Positions 1-12,683 of a DNA stretch of 58,644 nucleotides are shown here, piece after piece. Origin of the DNA: Arthrobacter sp. CAU 1506 (GTDB taxonomy: Bacteria > Actinomycetota > Actinomycetes > Actinomycetales > Micrococcaceae); assembly GCF_005047635.1 (NCBI RefSeq), contig NZ_SUKC01000022.1:1-58644 (forward strand), given 5' to 3'. The translations under genes and the position numbers were made by a program. Below the pieces are notes generated by a model. It was not told the DNA's origin and made no database searches. It worked only from the letters and a program-made list of their open reading frames with translations. The first letter of the stretch is position 1. Every line of letters begins with the position of its first letter.

Positions 1-2
1 AA

Positions 3-116
3 CGCTACCGCCGGCCACCAAAAGCCACCACCGTCCAAACCCAGACCTGGATCAACAAACCCCACCCGCAAACCGGGCCGCTGACCGAGCTCGACGCCCC
101 ACAACAAGCTGCCTAA
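3..116 (+). CDS. C-terminal fragment of an unidentified protein (5' end outside window)
   Basis: One frame is open from the window edge to a TAA at 114-116 and encodes 37 residues ending TELDAPQQAA. The tail is rich in Thr, Pro and Trp (TWINKPHPQTGP), which resembles the ends of actinobacterial DUF222/HNH-type proteins or transposases, but no domain can be recognised. The other two forward frames are also open for part of the stretch, so coding status is uncertain. Confidence 0.3.
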   Translation, partial: RYRRPPKATTVQTQTWINKPHPQTGPLTELDAPQQAA

Positions 117-197
117 AAAATCTCAAACAGGTTGACAGTTACCGGTAACCCCTGACGTGGACGCCAAACCCTGTGGTCACGCCGAGCTCAGGGCCAA

Positions 198-254
198 TAA
201 CCCCTGACCTCGGGCCTAACCCCTGACCTCGAGCCTAATCCCCGACCTCCAGCC
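198..254. repeat. three tandem 19-bp repeats
   Basis: Three consecutive 19-bp units begin TAACCCCTGACCTCG or a close variant, at 198-216, 217-235 and 236-254. A more diverged related unit starts at 146. They lie in the gene-poor stretch 117-336, which holds no gene I can support; this is the region downstream of hrpA. No function is evident. Confidence 0.7.
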
Positions 255-336
255 CGGCCTTCACCGACGGACCGGACTTGGCGCCTGACCTTGAGTGAGC
301 AGACCTTGTTTCGGCAGACCCTGCGGCCAGCGTCGG

Positions 337-4371
<4,035 letters not shown>

Positions 4372-4538
4372 GATTGATCACAGTCTAACGGCTGGACCGG
4401 CGGCTCCGGCCCGTCGGACGGGGGTCCAGAGCACAAAGCGTCTGGTAGACGAAAATAACTATCCGGCGACAAAGGATTGCAATTCGTCCGGTAGGGGAGA
4501 CGTATCTCATATGGTTGTCCTGACCCCGTGGTCCTGAT

Positions 4539-4569
4539 TAGACAATGTGACTCGGTTCACATGTAAGAT
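4539..4569 (+). promoter_or_regulatory. candidate promoter with CRP/GlxR-like palindrome in the spacer
   Basis: A perfect inverted repeat ATGTGA-N6-TCACAT spans 4545-4562 and contains the classic CRP/GlxR core TGTGA-N6-TCACA. It sits exactly between a TAGACA hexamer (4539-4544) and a TAAGAT hexamer (4564-4569), spaced 19 bp. The assignment as the promoter of the ABC importer downstream is inference. A regulator bound there would be expected to block RNA polymerase, or to untwist an over-long spacer. The rest of 4372-4723 shows no gene. Confidence 0.55.
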
Positions 4570-4723
4570 CTTCAGGACGCTTTCCGCAGGGATCGCCTGC
4601 CACATCTCCGGCGCCGAGGACGATGCCGTGTGTGGCGGACCGCAACGGCTGCGCCGGGGAGGGGCAGCGAGGCGGGAAATGTGCCGGACTACCGGTACGT
4701 GATGCACATTCGAAAGGAACACC

Positions 4724-5731
4724 GTGAAGAAACGTTCGACCATGTTTGGCTTGGGTGCAGGCCTGCTGGCCACCACCCTGCTGGTTTCCGCGTGCGGCAG
4801 CTCGGCATCGTCCGAAGGCAACGCCGCCGAAGGGGCTCCCGAATCCGTAGAAATCGGCATCAGCCAGATCGTCTCGCATCCGTCCCTGGATGCGGCCCGC
4901 GAAGGCTTCAAGAAGGCACTGGCCGACAACGGCTACGTCGACGGCGAGACCGTGACTTACGACGAGCAGAACGCCCAGGGCGACCAGGCTACCGCTACCT
5001 CCATCGCCGGCAAGTTCGCCAGTGACAAGAAGGACCTCGTCCTGGCCATTGCCACGCCGACCGCACAGGCGGCCGTCCAGGCCATCGTGGACGCCCCGAT
5101 CTTGTTCACCGCCGTCACCGACCCGGAGTCGGCTGACCTGGTGGAAAGCATGGATGCACCGGGCTCCAACGTCACCGGCACCTCCGACCGCAACCCGGTG
5201 GAAGAACAGCTGGCCCTGGTCAAGGAGTTGAACCCTGACGCGAAGTCCGTCGGCATCGTCTACTCCTCCGGTGAGGTCAACTCCGGCGTCCAGGTCGAAT
5301 GGGCCAAGGAAGCCGGCAAGAAACTGGGTCTGGAAATCAAGGAAAAGGCCATCTCCACTTCGGGTGAGGTCCAGCAGGCCGCCGAGTCCATGGACGTCGA
5401 CGCGTTCTACGTGCCGACCGACAACAACGTGGTGTCCGCCCTGGAATCGCTGATCCAGGTGGCCGAGTCGAAGAAGATCCTCACCATCGCCGCTGAGGGC
5501 GATTCGGTGGAACGTGGCACGGTGGCCACCTACGGCATCAACTACGAAAAGCTGGGCTACCAGACCGGCGAAATGGCAGTGAAGATCCTCAAGGGCGAGG
5601 CCGATCCGGCATCGATGCCGGTGGAGACCCAGTCCGAGCTGGAGCTGTACGTCAACACGGCCGCTGCCAAGCGCATGGGCGTCACGCTGCCCGACGGTTA
5701 CGCAGACAAGGCTGACCACGTCTTCGAGTAA
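4724..5731 (+). CDS. ABC importer substrate-binding lipoprotein (TrpX/PF04392-like)
   Basis: The 335-residue protein starts at a GTG preceded by AAAGGA. It opens with a lipoprotein signal peptide whose lipobox LVSAC ends at Cys24. The mature part, with ISQIVSHPSLDAAREGFKKAL near its start, fits the PF04392 periplasmic-binding family, whose streptococcal member TrpX has been linked to aromatic amino acid uptake. The substrate here is unknown. It would be anchored outside the membrane and feed the permease and ATPase encoded just downstream. The operon probably starts at the promoter near 4539-4569. Confidence 0.88.
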   Translation: MKKRSTMFGLGAGLLATTLLVSACGSSASSEGNAAEGAPESVEIGISQIVSHPSLDAAREGFKKALADNGYVDGETVTYDEQNAQGDQATATSIAGKFASDKKDLVLAIATPTAQAAVQAIVDAPILFTAVTDPESADLVESMDAPGSNVTGTSDRNPVEEQLALVKELNPDAKSVGIVYSSGEVNSGVQVEWAKEAGKKLGLEIKEKAISTSGEVQQAAESMDVDAFYVPTDNNVVSALESLIQVAESKKILTIAAEGDSVERGTVATYGINYEKLGYQTGEMAVKILKGEADPASMPVETQSELELYVNTAAAKRMGVTLPDGYADKADHVFE

Positions 5732-5837
5732 AACGATGGCACTTCCAGCTTGAGCTGAAGAAGTTCCGCAGTCCGTCCGGTGGCCGTCACCACGGCCGCC
5801 GGACGGACCCCCACGAGAGAACCAAGGTCCTTTACCT

Positions 5838-6737
5838 ATGATTACCGCGGTTGAGCTTGGGCTGATCTACGCGATCATGGCCCTGGGGGTCTATCTGACC
5901 TTCCGCATCCTTAATTTCCCCGACCTGACAGTCGACGGCAGCTTCACCACCGGCGCCGGCGTTGCCGCCATCAGCATCATCAACGGCATGCCGCCGGTCA
6001 TGGCCACCATCCTGGCGTTCATCGCCGGCATGGCCGCCGGCGCGGTCACCGGTCTGCTGCATACCAAGGGCAAGATCAACGGCCTGCTGGCGGGCATCCT
6101 GACCATGATCGCCCTCTATTCCATCAACCTGCGCATCATGGGCAAGTCCAATCTGCCGCTGTTGCGTGAAGAAACCCTGATCACCCCGCTGCGCGAAGCG
6201 GGCATGCTCGGTGGCATCGGCGCCATCGCCATCTTCCTGCTGGTCGCGCTGGCGGTGAAGGTGATCATGGACTGGTTCCTGCACACTGACATCGGATTGG
6301 CCATGCAGGCCACCGGCGACAACGAACAAATGATCCGCAGCTTTGGCGTCAGCACCGACAACCAGAAGATCCTTGGCCTGTCGCTGTCCAACGGACTGGT
6401 AGCACTCTGCGGCGCCTTCATCGCCCAGTACCAGGGCTTCGCCGACATCGGCATGGGCATCGGCCTGATCCTGGCCGGCCTGGCCTCGGTGATCATCGGC
6501 CAGGCGATCTTCGGAAGCCGCCTGATCTGGATCGCCTCGCTGGCCGTGGTGCTGGGTTCGGTGCTGTACCGCGTAGTCATCCAGCTGGCCCTGCAGGCCG
6601 GGCTGGAGCCCAACGATATGAAACTGGTCTCCGCCGTGCTCGTTGTGATCGCGCTGGTCCTTCCGCAGTGGAAGGTCTTCGCCCGAGTCGGTGGGCTGGG
6701 GAAGATGAAGAAGTCGCTGATGGGAGCGAAGGGCTGA
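5838..6737 (+). CDS. ABC importer permease (BPD_transp_2 / TrpY-like)
   Basis: This is a 299-residue, highly hydrophobic protein with about eight membrane segments and the family motif FPDLTVDGSFTTGA near the N-terminus. It belongs to the branched-chain/ribose-type permease family (PF02653) that pairs with PF04392 binding proteins. It lies 106 bp after the lipoprotein gene, with a purine-rich site before ATG 5838, and is followed after one base by the ATPase gene. It forms the membrane channel of the importer. Confidence 0.9.
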   Translation: MITAVELGLIYAIMALGVYLTFRILNFPDLTVDGSFTTGAGVAAISIINGMPPVMATILAFIAGMAAGAVTGLLHTKGKINGLLAGILTMIALYSINLRIMGKSNLPLLREETLITPLREAGMLGGIGAIAIFLLVALAVKVIMDWFLHTDIGLAMQATGDNEQMIRSFGVSTDNQKILGLSLSNGLVALCGAFIAQYQGFADIGMGIGLILAGLASVIIGQAIFGSRLIWIASLAVVLGSVLYRVVIQLALQAGLEPNDMKLVSAVLVVIALVLPQWKVFARVGGLGKMKKSLMGAKG

Positions 6738-6738
6738 C

Positions 6739-7527
6739 ATGCTGGATATCAAGAACGTTCACAAGACCTTCTTCGCAGGCACCGTCAACGAGCGGGTGGC
6801 CCTGCAAGAGATCAACCTGTCCTTGACCGCCGGAGAGTTCGTCACGGTCATCGGCAGCAACGGTGCCGGTAAGTCGACCATCCTGAACATCACCTCCGGC
6901 AAGCTCCGCCCGGACACCGGCACGGTCAGCATCGACGGCAAGGACGTCACCAGGCTGGTCGACCACCAGCGTGCCCGCTACATCGGCCGCGTCTTCCAGG
7001 ACCCGATGGCCGGCACCTCGCCGGAAATGACCATCGAAGAGAACCTGGCCATTGCCTATGAGCGCGGCAAGCGGCGGGGACTGCGGCCCGGTGTGACGCG
7101 CAAGAAGCGCGAGTTCTTCAAAGAGGAGCTGCGCTCCTTGGAGCTGGGCCTGGAAAACCGACTCAAGGCCAAGGTGGGGCTGCTCTCGGGCGGCCAGCGG
7201 CAGGCGCTGTCGCTGCTGATGGCCACCTTCAGCAGCCCCAAAATCCTGCTCCTGGACGAGCACACCGCCGCACTGGATCCGCAGCGTGCGGATCTGGTCA
7301 GCCGGCTGACGGCCGAGGTGGTGGATCGGCACCAGCTGACCACGCTGATGGTCACGCACAACATGGAGCAGGCGCTGCGGCTGGGCACCCGCTTGATCAT
7401 GATGCATGAGGGACGGATCATCCTGGATCTGGACCAAGAGCAGAAGCTGAAGGCCACCGTGCCGGACCTGCTGCACGAATTCGAAAAGATCAAGGGCGTG
7501 GTGGACGACCGCACCATGCTCCAATAG
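6739..7527 (+). CDS. ABC importer ATP-binding protein
   Basis: The 262-residue ATPase shows a Walker A GSNGAGKST (about 37-45), the ABC signature LSGGQRQ, a Walker B ILLLDEH and the switch histidine in MVTHNMEQA. The His after the Walker B Glu replaces the more common Pro, as in relatives of this importer type. The ATG is one base past the permease stop, so the two are translationally linked. It is the energising subunit of the importer at 4724-7527. Confidence 0.93.
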   Translation: MLDIKNVHKTFFAGTVNERVALQEINLSLTAGEFVTVIGSNGAGKSTILNITSGKLRPDTGTVSIDGKDVTRLVDHQRARYIGRVFQDPMAGTSPEMTIEENLAIAYERGKRRGLRPGVTRKKREFFKEELRSLELGLENRLKAKVGLLSGGQRQALSLLMATFSSPKILLLDEHTAALDPQRADLVSRLTAEVVDRHQLTTLMVTHNMEQALRLGTRLIMMHEGRIILDLDQEQKLKATVPDLLHEFEKIKGVVDDRTMLQ

Positions 7528-7567
7528 CAACCGGCGCTCCCGGGCAACGCCCAAACGGCAGCGCACG

Positions 7568-7607
7568 ACGGCGGCTGTCCCACCTAGGCGGGTGGGACGG
7601 CCGCCGT
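7568..7607. terminator. bidirectional terminator between ABC operon and WYL gene
   Basis: Arms ACGGCGGC-T-GTCCCACC and GGTGGGAC-G-GCCGCCGT surround a 6-base loop and are followed by TTT. The stem overlaps the last codons of the convergent WYL regulator, so one hairpin probably serves both genes. Confidence 0.75.
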
Positions 7608-8567
7608 TTCCGTACCCGCAGCCGCAGACAACCGGCCGGCGAGCTCCGCCGCTCGTTGCCGGAATTCCGCCGGTTCCAGAATCTCAAAGGCGAAACCGAC
7701 GGCGGCCAGCTGCACCAGGGGATAGTCGAGCGAATCGTAGCCGGCGCGCAGCACGGTGGCTTCGCCATCTTCGGTCAGGGTGGCAATGTTCGGCGGAATC
7801 CGCTCGGCGACGGCTTGCAGCGGAGCGTCGATCCGCACCACGACGTCGAACTGGTAGGGGGACCGGGTGATCGACTGCTGGACATAGGCGGCGAGGTCCG
7901 GCTGCGGCAGCTGCCGCGGAGAAAAGCGTTCCCGCGGCGTCGGTACCGACTCGAACCGGTCCACCCGGAAGGTGCGCCAATCCTGCCGGCCGGTATCGAA
8001 GGCCACTAAGTACCAACGACGGCCGGTGTCCACCAGACGGTAGGGTTCGGCCAGCCGGCGGGAGGATTCACCGTCCGCCTTGGCATAGCGGAAGCCGATC
8101 ACGCGCCGCTCGGCGACCGCGCTGGAAATGCCGGTCAGCACCTCGGGATCCACCGCAGCGGTCGGGCCGGCTAGCGTGACCACGGCGTTCTTCAGGGTGG
8201 AGAACTTCGGTCGCAGCCGCGAGGGCAGAACCTGCTCCAGCTTGGTCAGGGCGCGCAGCGAAGCTTCGCCGACGCCGGCCACCGGACTGGCCGTCACTGC
8301 GCTCAGGCCCAGCGCCACGGCCAGGGCCTCGTCGTCGTCCAGCAGCAGCGGCGGCAGCTGGGCCCCCGCGCCCAGCTGGTAGCCGCCGGCCACGCCGGGG
8401 GAGGCGTTGATGGGATAACCCAGGCTGCGCAGCTTGCCGATGTCCCGGCGGACCGTGCGCTCGGTGACGCTCATCCGCTCGGCCAGGGCGGAACCGGTCC
8501 ACTCCCGGCGCATCTGGAGCAGGGAAAGCAATTGGAGCAGCCGTGCGGAGGTTTCAAGCATGGGCAC
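7584..8567 (-). CDS. WYL-domain transcriptional regulator (YafY-like)
   Basis: The 327-residue protein has an N-terminal winged helix of the HTH_11 type (RLLQLLSLLQ...TERTVRRDIGKLRSLGYPI) and a C-terminal WYL domain (EPYRLVDTGRRWYLVAFD), with the WCX extension behind it. Such proteins are DNA-binding regulators that respond to ligands or single-stranded nucleic acids. The start is GTG 8567 or ATG 8561; neither has a strong Shine-Dalgarno. It is convergent with the ABC importer and divergent from the DinB-like gene, so its target is not evident from context. Confidence 0.88.
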   Translation of the reverse strand: MPMLETSARLLQLLSLLQMRREWTGSALAERMSVTERTVRRDIGKLRSLGYPINASPGVAGGYQLGAGAQLPPLLLDDDEALAVALGLSAVTASPVAGVGEASLRALTKLEQVLPSRLRPKFSTLKNAVVTLAGPTAAVDPEVLTGISSAVAERRVIGFRYAKADGESSRRLAEPYRLVDTGRRWYLVAFDTGRQDWRTFRVDRFESVPTPRERFSPRQLPQPDLAAYVQQSITRSPYQFDVVVRIDAPLQAVAERIPPNIATLTEDGEATVLRAGYDSLDYPLVQLAAVGFAFEILEPAEFRQRAAELAGRLSAAAGTETAAVPPA

Positions 8568-8792
8568 CTGTGTCTGAAGCGGTCGGCCCCGCGAATGCTC
8601 TCCGCCGCGGACCGGAGCCGGTATTTCCGGACCTAGGGCTCAATCTACCCGTGATTGCGGACGAGAGCTGTCCGTGATGCAAGGGCGGAAGGCCGGAATT
8701 CAGGCGGCGGGCACTGGGCAAGGGGGGGCCGGGCCCGCCAAGATGGACTCGAGACTCAGTGTGGCGGCGTTTGGGGTCTGATGGGAGCAGGA

Positions 8793-9350
8793 ATGTCATT
8801 CAATGCGGCAGTGGAAGTGGTGGAGCAACTGTCCTGGCACTGGGACGCCCAGGCTCGGCCCCGGCTGCACGGGCTCACGGACGAGGAGTATTTCTGGGAG
8901 CCGGCCGAGGGCTGCTGGAACGTCCGCCACCGTGGCACCAGCAGTGCACAGTTGGCGGTGGGCGCCGGGAATTTTGTCATCGAGTTCGCAGTCCCTGAGC
9001 CCAAGCCGCCGCCGGTAACAACAGTGGCCTGGCGCCTGAACCACATTTTGGTGGGGGTGCTCGGGAGTCGGAATGCTGCACACTTTGGCGGCCCGCCAGT
9101 GGGCTACGAGTCCTTCGAGTATCCGGGCACCGCCGCGGAGGCGCTGGCCCTGTTGGACGAGTACTACGCGCGCTGGCTCAAAGGTGTCCGCGCGCTCGGT
9201 CAGGATGGGCTTGGCCGGCCGTGCGGACCCGCGGAAGGCCATTTTGCCGACCACTCCATGGGCGCGTTGGTGCTGCACATCAACCGGGAACTGATTCATC
9301 ATTTGGCCGAGATTGCGCTCTTGCGCGACCTGTTCGCCCACCGCTGGTAG
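8793..9350 (+). CDS. DinB-like (DinB_2) domain protein
   Basis: This protein of about 185 residues has the four-helix DinB/YfiT pattern: an N-terminal LSWHWDAQARPRL...EEYFWEP, a central WRLNHIL and a C-terminal HHLAEIALLRDLF, which supply candidate metal-binding histidines. Family members include thiol-dependent S-transferases and many proteins of unknown function. ATG 8793 is preceded at a good distance by GGGAGCAGG; ATG 8781 is the alternative. It stands alone and ends at a strong terminator. The 8568-8792 gap holds no recognisable site. Confidence 0.75.
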   Translation: MSFNAAVEVVEQLSWHWDAQARPRLHGLTDEEYFWEPAEGCWNVRHRGTSSAQLAVGAGNFVIEFAVPEPKPPPVTTVAWRLNHILVGVLGSRNAAHFGGPPVGYESFEYPGTAAEALALLDEYYARWLKGVRALGQDGLGRPCGPAEGHFADHSMGALVLHINRELIHHLAEIALLRDLFAHRW

Positions 9351-9356
9351 CAAGCC

Positions 9357-9383
9357 AAAGCCCGGCCGGATCGGCCGGGCTTT
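9357..9383. terminator. terminator after DinB-like gene
   Basis: Perfect 12-bp arms AAAGCCCGGCCG and CGGCCGGGCTTT surround a GAT loop immediately downstream of the stop at 9350. The trailing T residues fit an intrinsic terminator. Confidence 0.85.
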
Positions 9384-9442
9384 GTTGTGGCGGTGTTAAA
9401 CAGTGGCGGAGACAGACAGTAGTGGTGTTGGACCGGTGGGCA

Positions 9443-9610
9443 CTAGGCCAGCCGGGTCACCTCGGAATAGGGGCGGCTCGGGACGGAGCCCGCGGTCCAG
9501 TCGGCGTGTGAACGTTCCGGTGGGGTTTTGCCGCGCCCGTCACGGATGACCGATCGGACGGTGGCGACGATGACGAAGAGTGCCAATGCGGTGATCAGAA
9601 GTAGTTCCAT
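9443..9610 (-). CDS. small membrane protein (55 aa), unknown function
   Basis: A short reading frame from ATG 9610 to TAG 9443-9445 encodes MELLLITALALFVIVATV followed by a basic, Pro-rich tail ending SEVTRLA. This is one N-terminal membrane helix plus a cytoplasmic tail of about 35 residues. A GAGG lies just before the start. It is divergent from the GlxA-type regulator, with an inverted repeat between them, which suggests that the regulator controls it. I do not recognise a family, and coding status rests on frame, composition and context. Confidence 0.55.
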   Translation of the reverse strand: MELLLITALALFVIVATVRSVIRDGRGKTPPERSHADWTAGSVPSRPYSEVTRLA

Positions 9611-9646
9611 GCCTCAATGGTGATCCTGATGCAGCGGAAAAAAGAG

Positions 9647-9681
9647 TGGCAGAAACGACCATAAAGCATAAAAAACTGCCA
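9647..9681. promoter_or_regulatory. candidate operator of the GlxA-type regulator
   Basis: An inverted repeat TGGCAG-N23-CTGCCA lies in the 81-bp gap between the divergent small membrane gene and the AraC-type gene. It surrounds an AT-rich stretch (CATAAAGCATAAAAAA) unlike the rest of the window. It is a plausible autoregulatory site; binding is inferred. Confidence 0.45.
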
Positions 9682-9691
9682 TACTAGTTGC

Positions 9692-10702
9692 ATGTTGAAA
9701 ACAGTGGCTGTGGTGGTGCTGCCGGGGGCCGCACCGTTCGAATTTGGCGTGGTCTGCGAAGTCTTCGGCATTGACCGGTCCGACCGGGGCACAGGGGTTC
9801 CGGCGTTCGACTTCCGCATCTGTACGACCGTGCCCGGGGAGGTCAGCAGCAAGCTGGGATTCTCCCTCAACGTCCCGCTGGGGCTGGAGGCGGCCGCCGA
9901 CGCAGACCTGGTGGTGGTTGCCCCCTACCAGCAGATGGATCAAGTCCCGGACGAACTGAAGGAAGCCCTGCATGCCGCGCATGCCCGCGGCGCCTGGGTG
10001 CTGTCCGTGTGCTCGGCGGCGTTTGTGCTGGCCGAAGCCGGGCTGCTGGACGGACGCCGTGCCACAACGCACTGGCAGTACTCCCACCAACTGGCGGCCA
10101 GCTACCCGCAGATCGACGTCGACGAAAACGTGCTGTATGTCGAGGACGACCGCATCATCACCAGTGCCGGGACGGCGGCGGGGATCGATGCCTGCCTGCA
10201 CCTGGTCCGCACCGAACTCGGAGCTTCGGTGGCAACGGCCATCGCCCGGGACATGGTTGTGCCGCCGCACCGGGCCGGAGGGCAGGCACAGTACATCGAC
10301 CGCCCAATGTCGCTGGCCGGCTGCCATACGCTCAAAGACCTGCTGGTGTGGCTGGATGAAAACCTGGCCCAGGACGTGACGGTTTCCCAGTTGGCGGACA
10401 GGGTGCACATGTCGGAGCGCACCTTCGCGCGCCGGTTCCGGGCCGAAACGGGTGCCACTCCGGCAGCCTGGATTAACGCGCAGCGGGTGCTCCGCGCACA
10501 GGAGTTGTTGGAGGAATCGGACCTGAATATCGACGAAATAGCGCGGATCACGGGATTCGGGCAGGCTGTGCTGCTGCGCCACCACTTCGCCAAGGCCGTT
10601 GGTGTGAGTCCGGCAGCCTACCGGCGCACTTTCCGGGGCAGCGGCGTCGGCAGTGGTGCAGCGGCCAAGGAACGCCAACCGGCAGTCAGCGCGGCCCGTT
10701 AG
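9692..10702 (+). CDS. GlxA/FtrA family AraC-type transcriptional regulator
   Basis: The 336-residue protein joins an N-terminal DJ-1/PfpI (class I amidotransferase-like) domain, with the nucleophile-elbow cysteine in VLSVCSAAF (about Cys107), to a C-terminal AraC/XylS double helix-turn-helix (MSERTFARRFRAETG and the second helix around IARITGFGQ). This architecture defines the GlxA/FtrA group of regulators. ATG 9692 lacks a clear Shine-Dalgarno. It is divergent from a small membrane protein gene and probably acts at the inverted repeat 9647-9681. It ends just before a strong terminator. Confidence 0.93.
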   Translation: MLKTVAVVVLPGAAPFEFGVVCEVFGIDRSDRGTGVPAFDFRICTTVPGEVSSKLGFSLNVPLGLEAAADADLVVVAPYQQMDQVPDELKEALHAAHARGAWVLSVCSAAFVLAEAGLLDGRRATTHWQYSHQLAASYPQIDVDENVLYVEDDRIITSAGTAAGIDACLHLVRTELGASVATAIARDMVVPPHRAGGQAQYIDRPMSLAGCHTLKDLLVWLDENLAQDVTVSQLADRVHMSERTFARRFRAETGATPAAWINAQRVLRAQELLEESDLNIDEIARITGFGQAVLLRHHFAKAVGVSPAAYRRTFRGSGVGSGAAAKERQPAVSAAR

Positions 10703-10717
10703 GCCGGTTAACGAAGA

Positions 10718-10743
10718 AATCCCCGGCCGTTTGGCCGGGGATT
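10718..10743. terminator. bidirectional terminator between regulator and tRNA-Arg
   Basis: Arms AATCCCCGGCC and GGCCGGGGATT with a GTTT loop lie between the stop at 10702 and the 3' end of the convergent tRNA gene. On the minus strand the stem is followed by TTCTT, so it suits both transcripts. Confidence 0.8.
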
Positions 10744-10763
10744 CCCAAGTCCTGCAGTATCAG

Positions 10764-10836
10764 TGCCCTCGATAGGATTCGAACCTACGGCCTTCTGCTC
10801 CGGAGGCAGACGCTCTATCCCCTGAGCTACGAGGGC
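10764..10836 (-). tRNA. tRNA-Arg, anticodon CCG
   Basis: The reverse strand folds into a full cloverleaf. The 7-bp acceptor is GCCCTCG/CGAGGGC, the D arm is GCTC-AGGGGATA-GAGC, and the anticodon arm is TCTGC-CTCCGGA-GCAGA with anticodon CCG at 10801-10803. The variable loop is AGGCC, and the T arm GTAGG-TTCGAAT-CCTAT has one G-T pair. The discriminator is A and CCA is not encoded. It reads CGG arginine codons and lies upstream of, and opposite to, the arginyl-tRNA synthetase gene. Confidence 0.97.
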
Positions 10837-11039
10837 GTGGCACCGGCTGTTCACCTGATGCCCTGCGGGACCTACTGAGCTTATCAGCATCCGAGCCGAC
10901 AGAAGAAATGCGCACCGCCGCGCGCCGGACGGGACCGGTGCCCGGCAGTGGCAGACCCGCCTGAACGGCCGGTGCGAGCCCCGTCACAGCAGGACCGCGG
11001 AAAGCCGGGTGGTACGGGCGATTGCCCTATGCTTGTGGG

Positions 11040-12683
11040 GTGACTCCTGAAGAACTTTCCGCTGCCATTGCCGCCTGCCTGCAGGCCGCCGTCGACGCCG
11101 GCGATTTCGCCGTCGAAATGCCGGACGAGGTCCGGGTGGAGCGACCGAAGAACCGGGAGCATGGGGACTGGGCCACGAACATTGCCATGCAGCTGGGTAA
11201 AAAGGCCGGCATGAATCCGCGTCAGTTCGCGGAGATCCTGAGTGCCCGTCTGGAGAAGATCGACGGCGTTGCCCGGGTGGAGATTGCCGGCCCCGGCTTC
11301 CTCAACATCACCGTGGATGCCGCCGCGGCCGGCGTGTTGGCCAAGAGCATCGTCGAAGCGGGCACCGGCTACGGCACCAGCGAGGAACTGGCCGGGCAGC
11401 GCATCAACCTGGAGTTCGTCTCCGCCAACCCCACCGGCCCCATTCATCTGGGCGGCACCCGCTGGGCCGCGCTCGGCGATTCGCTGGCGCGCATCCTGGT
11501 GGCGCAAGGCGCGGATGTGGCCCGCGAGTACTACTTCAACGACCACGGTTCGCAGATCGACCGCTTTGCCCGTTCCCTCCTGGCGAAGGCCAAGGGCGAG
11601 GCGGCACCCGAGGACGGCTACGGCGGAGACTACATCGCCGACATTGCCAATGCCGTGCTGGAACAGAACCCCGATGCGCTCTCCGCCGCGGACCCGCAGG
11701 AAGAGTTCCGCAGCCGCGGCGTGGAACTGATGTTCGCCGCGATCAAGAAGTCGCTGCATGAATTCGGCGTCGACTTCGACGTGTACTTCCACGAGAATTC
11801 CCTGTTCGAGGACGGTGCCGTCGAGACGTTGCTGGAAGAGCTGAAGAGTTCCGGCAGCCTCTACTACAGCGACGGCGCATGGTGGCTGAGGTCCACCGAC
11901 TTCGGCGACGACAAGGACCGCGTGGTCATCAAGTCCGACGGCAACGCCGCCTACATCGCCGGCGACATCGCCTACTTCAAGAACAAGCGGGACCGCGGAT
12001 TCGACCTGTGCATTTACATGCTCGGCGCCGACCACCACGGCTACGTCGCCCGGCTGAAGGCCGCCGCGGCGGCTATGGGCGACAGCGCCGACCGGGTGGA
12101 AGTGCTGATCGGCCAGATGGTCAACCTGGTCAAGGACGGCAAGCCGATGCGGATGTCCAAGCGCGCCGGCACCGTAGTGACCATGGAGGACCTCGTCGAC
12201 GCCGTGGGTGTGGATGCGGCCCGGTACGCCCTGACCCGCTCGCACGCGGATTCCAACATCGACATCGACCTGGACCTGCTGGTCAAGCACAGCAACGACA
12301 ACCCGGTCTACTACGTGCAGTACGCGCACGCCCGCACCTGCGCCGTCGCCCGCAATGCTGCCGCCTCCGGCGTCGACCGCAGCGCGTTCGACGCATCGCT
12401 GCTGGACCACGCCACCGAGAACGAGCTGCTGGCCGTACTGGGCGCCTACCCGTCGGTGGTCGCCATGGCGGCAAAGTTCCGCGAACCGCACCGCGTGGCC
12501 CGCCACCTGGAAGTCATCGCCGGCGCCTACCACCGCTGGTACGACGCCTGCCGCGTCACCCCGATTGGCGACGGCGAAGTGACCGACACGCACCGCACCC
12601 GGCTGTGGCTGAACACCGCCGTGACCCAGGTGCTGGCCAACGGCCTGGACCTGCTGGGCGTCAGCGCCCCGGAGAGGATGTAA
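11040..12683 (+). CDS. argS: arginyl-tRNA synthetase
   Basis: This class I synthetase of 547 residues shows the actinobacterial form of the HIGH motif in [20 protein letters not shown] and the KMSKS-equivalent in [11 protein letters not shown]. It also has the N-terminal tRNA-D-loop recognition domain and the C-terminal anticodon-binding domain (YVQYAHART onward). It charges tRNA-Arg. GTG 11040 is preferred over an in-frame ATG at 11022, because family N-termini begin [10 protein letters not shown]. Its TAA shares a base with the lysA start, so argS and lysA form one unit, as in other actinobacteria. Confidence 0.95.
   Translation: MTPEELSAAIAACLQAAVDAGDFAVEMPDEVRVERPKNREHGDWATNIAMQLGKKAGMNPRQFAEILSARLEKIDGVARVEIAGPGFLNITVDAAAAGVLAKSIVEAGTGYGTSEELAGQRINLEFVSANPTGPIHLGGTRWAALGDSLARILVAQGADVAREYYFNDHGSQIDRFARSLLAKAKGEAAPEDGYGGDYIADIANAVLEQNPDALSAADPQEEFRSRGVELMFAAIKKSLHEFGVDFDVYFHENSLFEDGAVETLLEELKSSGSLYYSDGAWWLRSTDFGDDKDRVVIKSDGNAAYIAGDIAYFKNKRDRGFDLCIYMLGADHHGYVARLKAAAAAMGDSADRVEVLIGQMVNLVKDGKPMRMSKRAGTVVTMEDLVDAVGVDAARYALTRSHADSNIDIDLDLLVKHSNDNPVYYVQYAHARTCAVARNAAASGVDRSAFDASLLDHATENELLAVLGAYPSVVAMAAKFREPHRVARHLEVIAGAYHRWYDACRVTPIGDGEVTDTHRTRLWLNTAVTQVLANGLDLLGVSAPERM

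Noticed and set aside
5832-6752. Minus-strand 306-codon frame opposite the ABC permease
   Set aside because: The Gln/His/Asp-rich translation is typical of the complement of membrane-protein codons; the permease is supported by family motifs and operon context.
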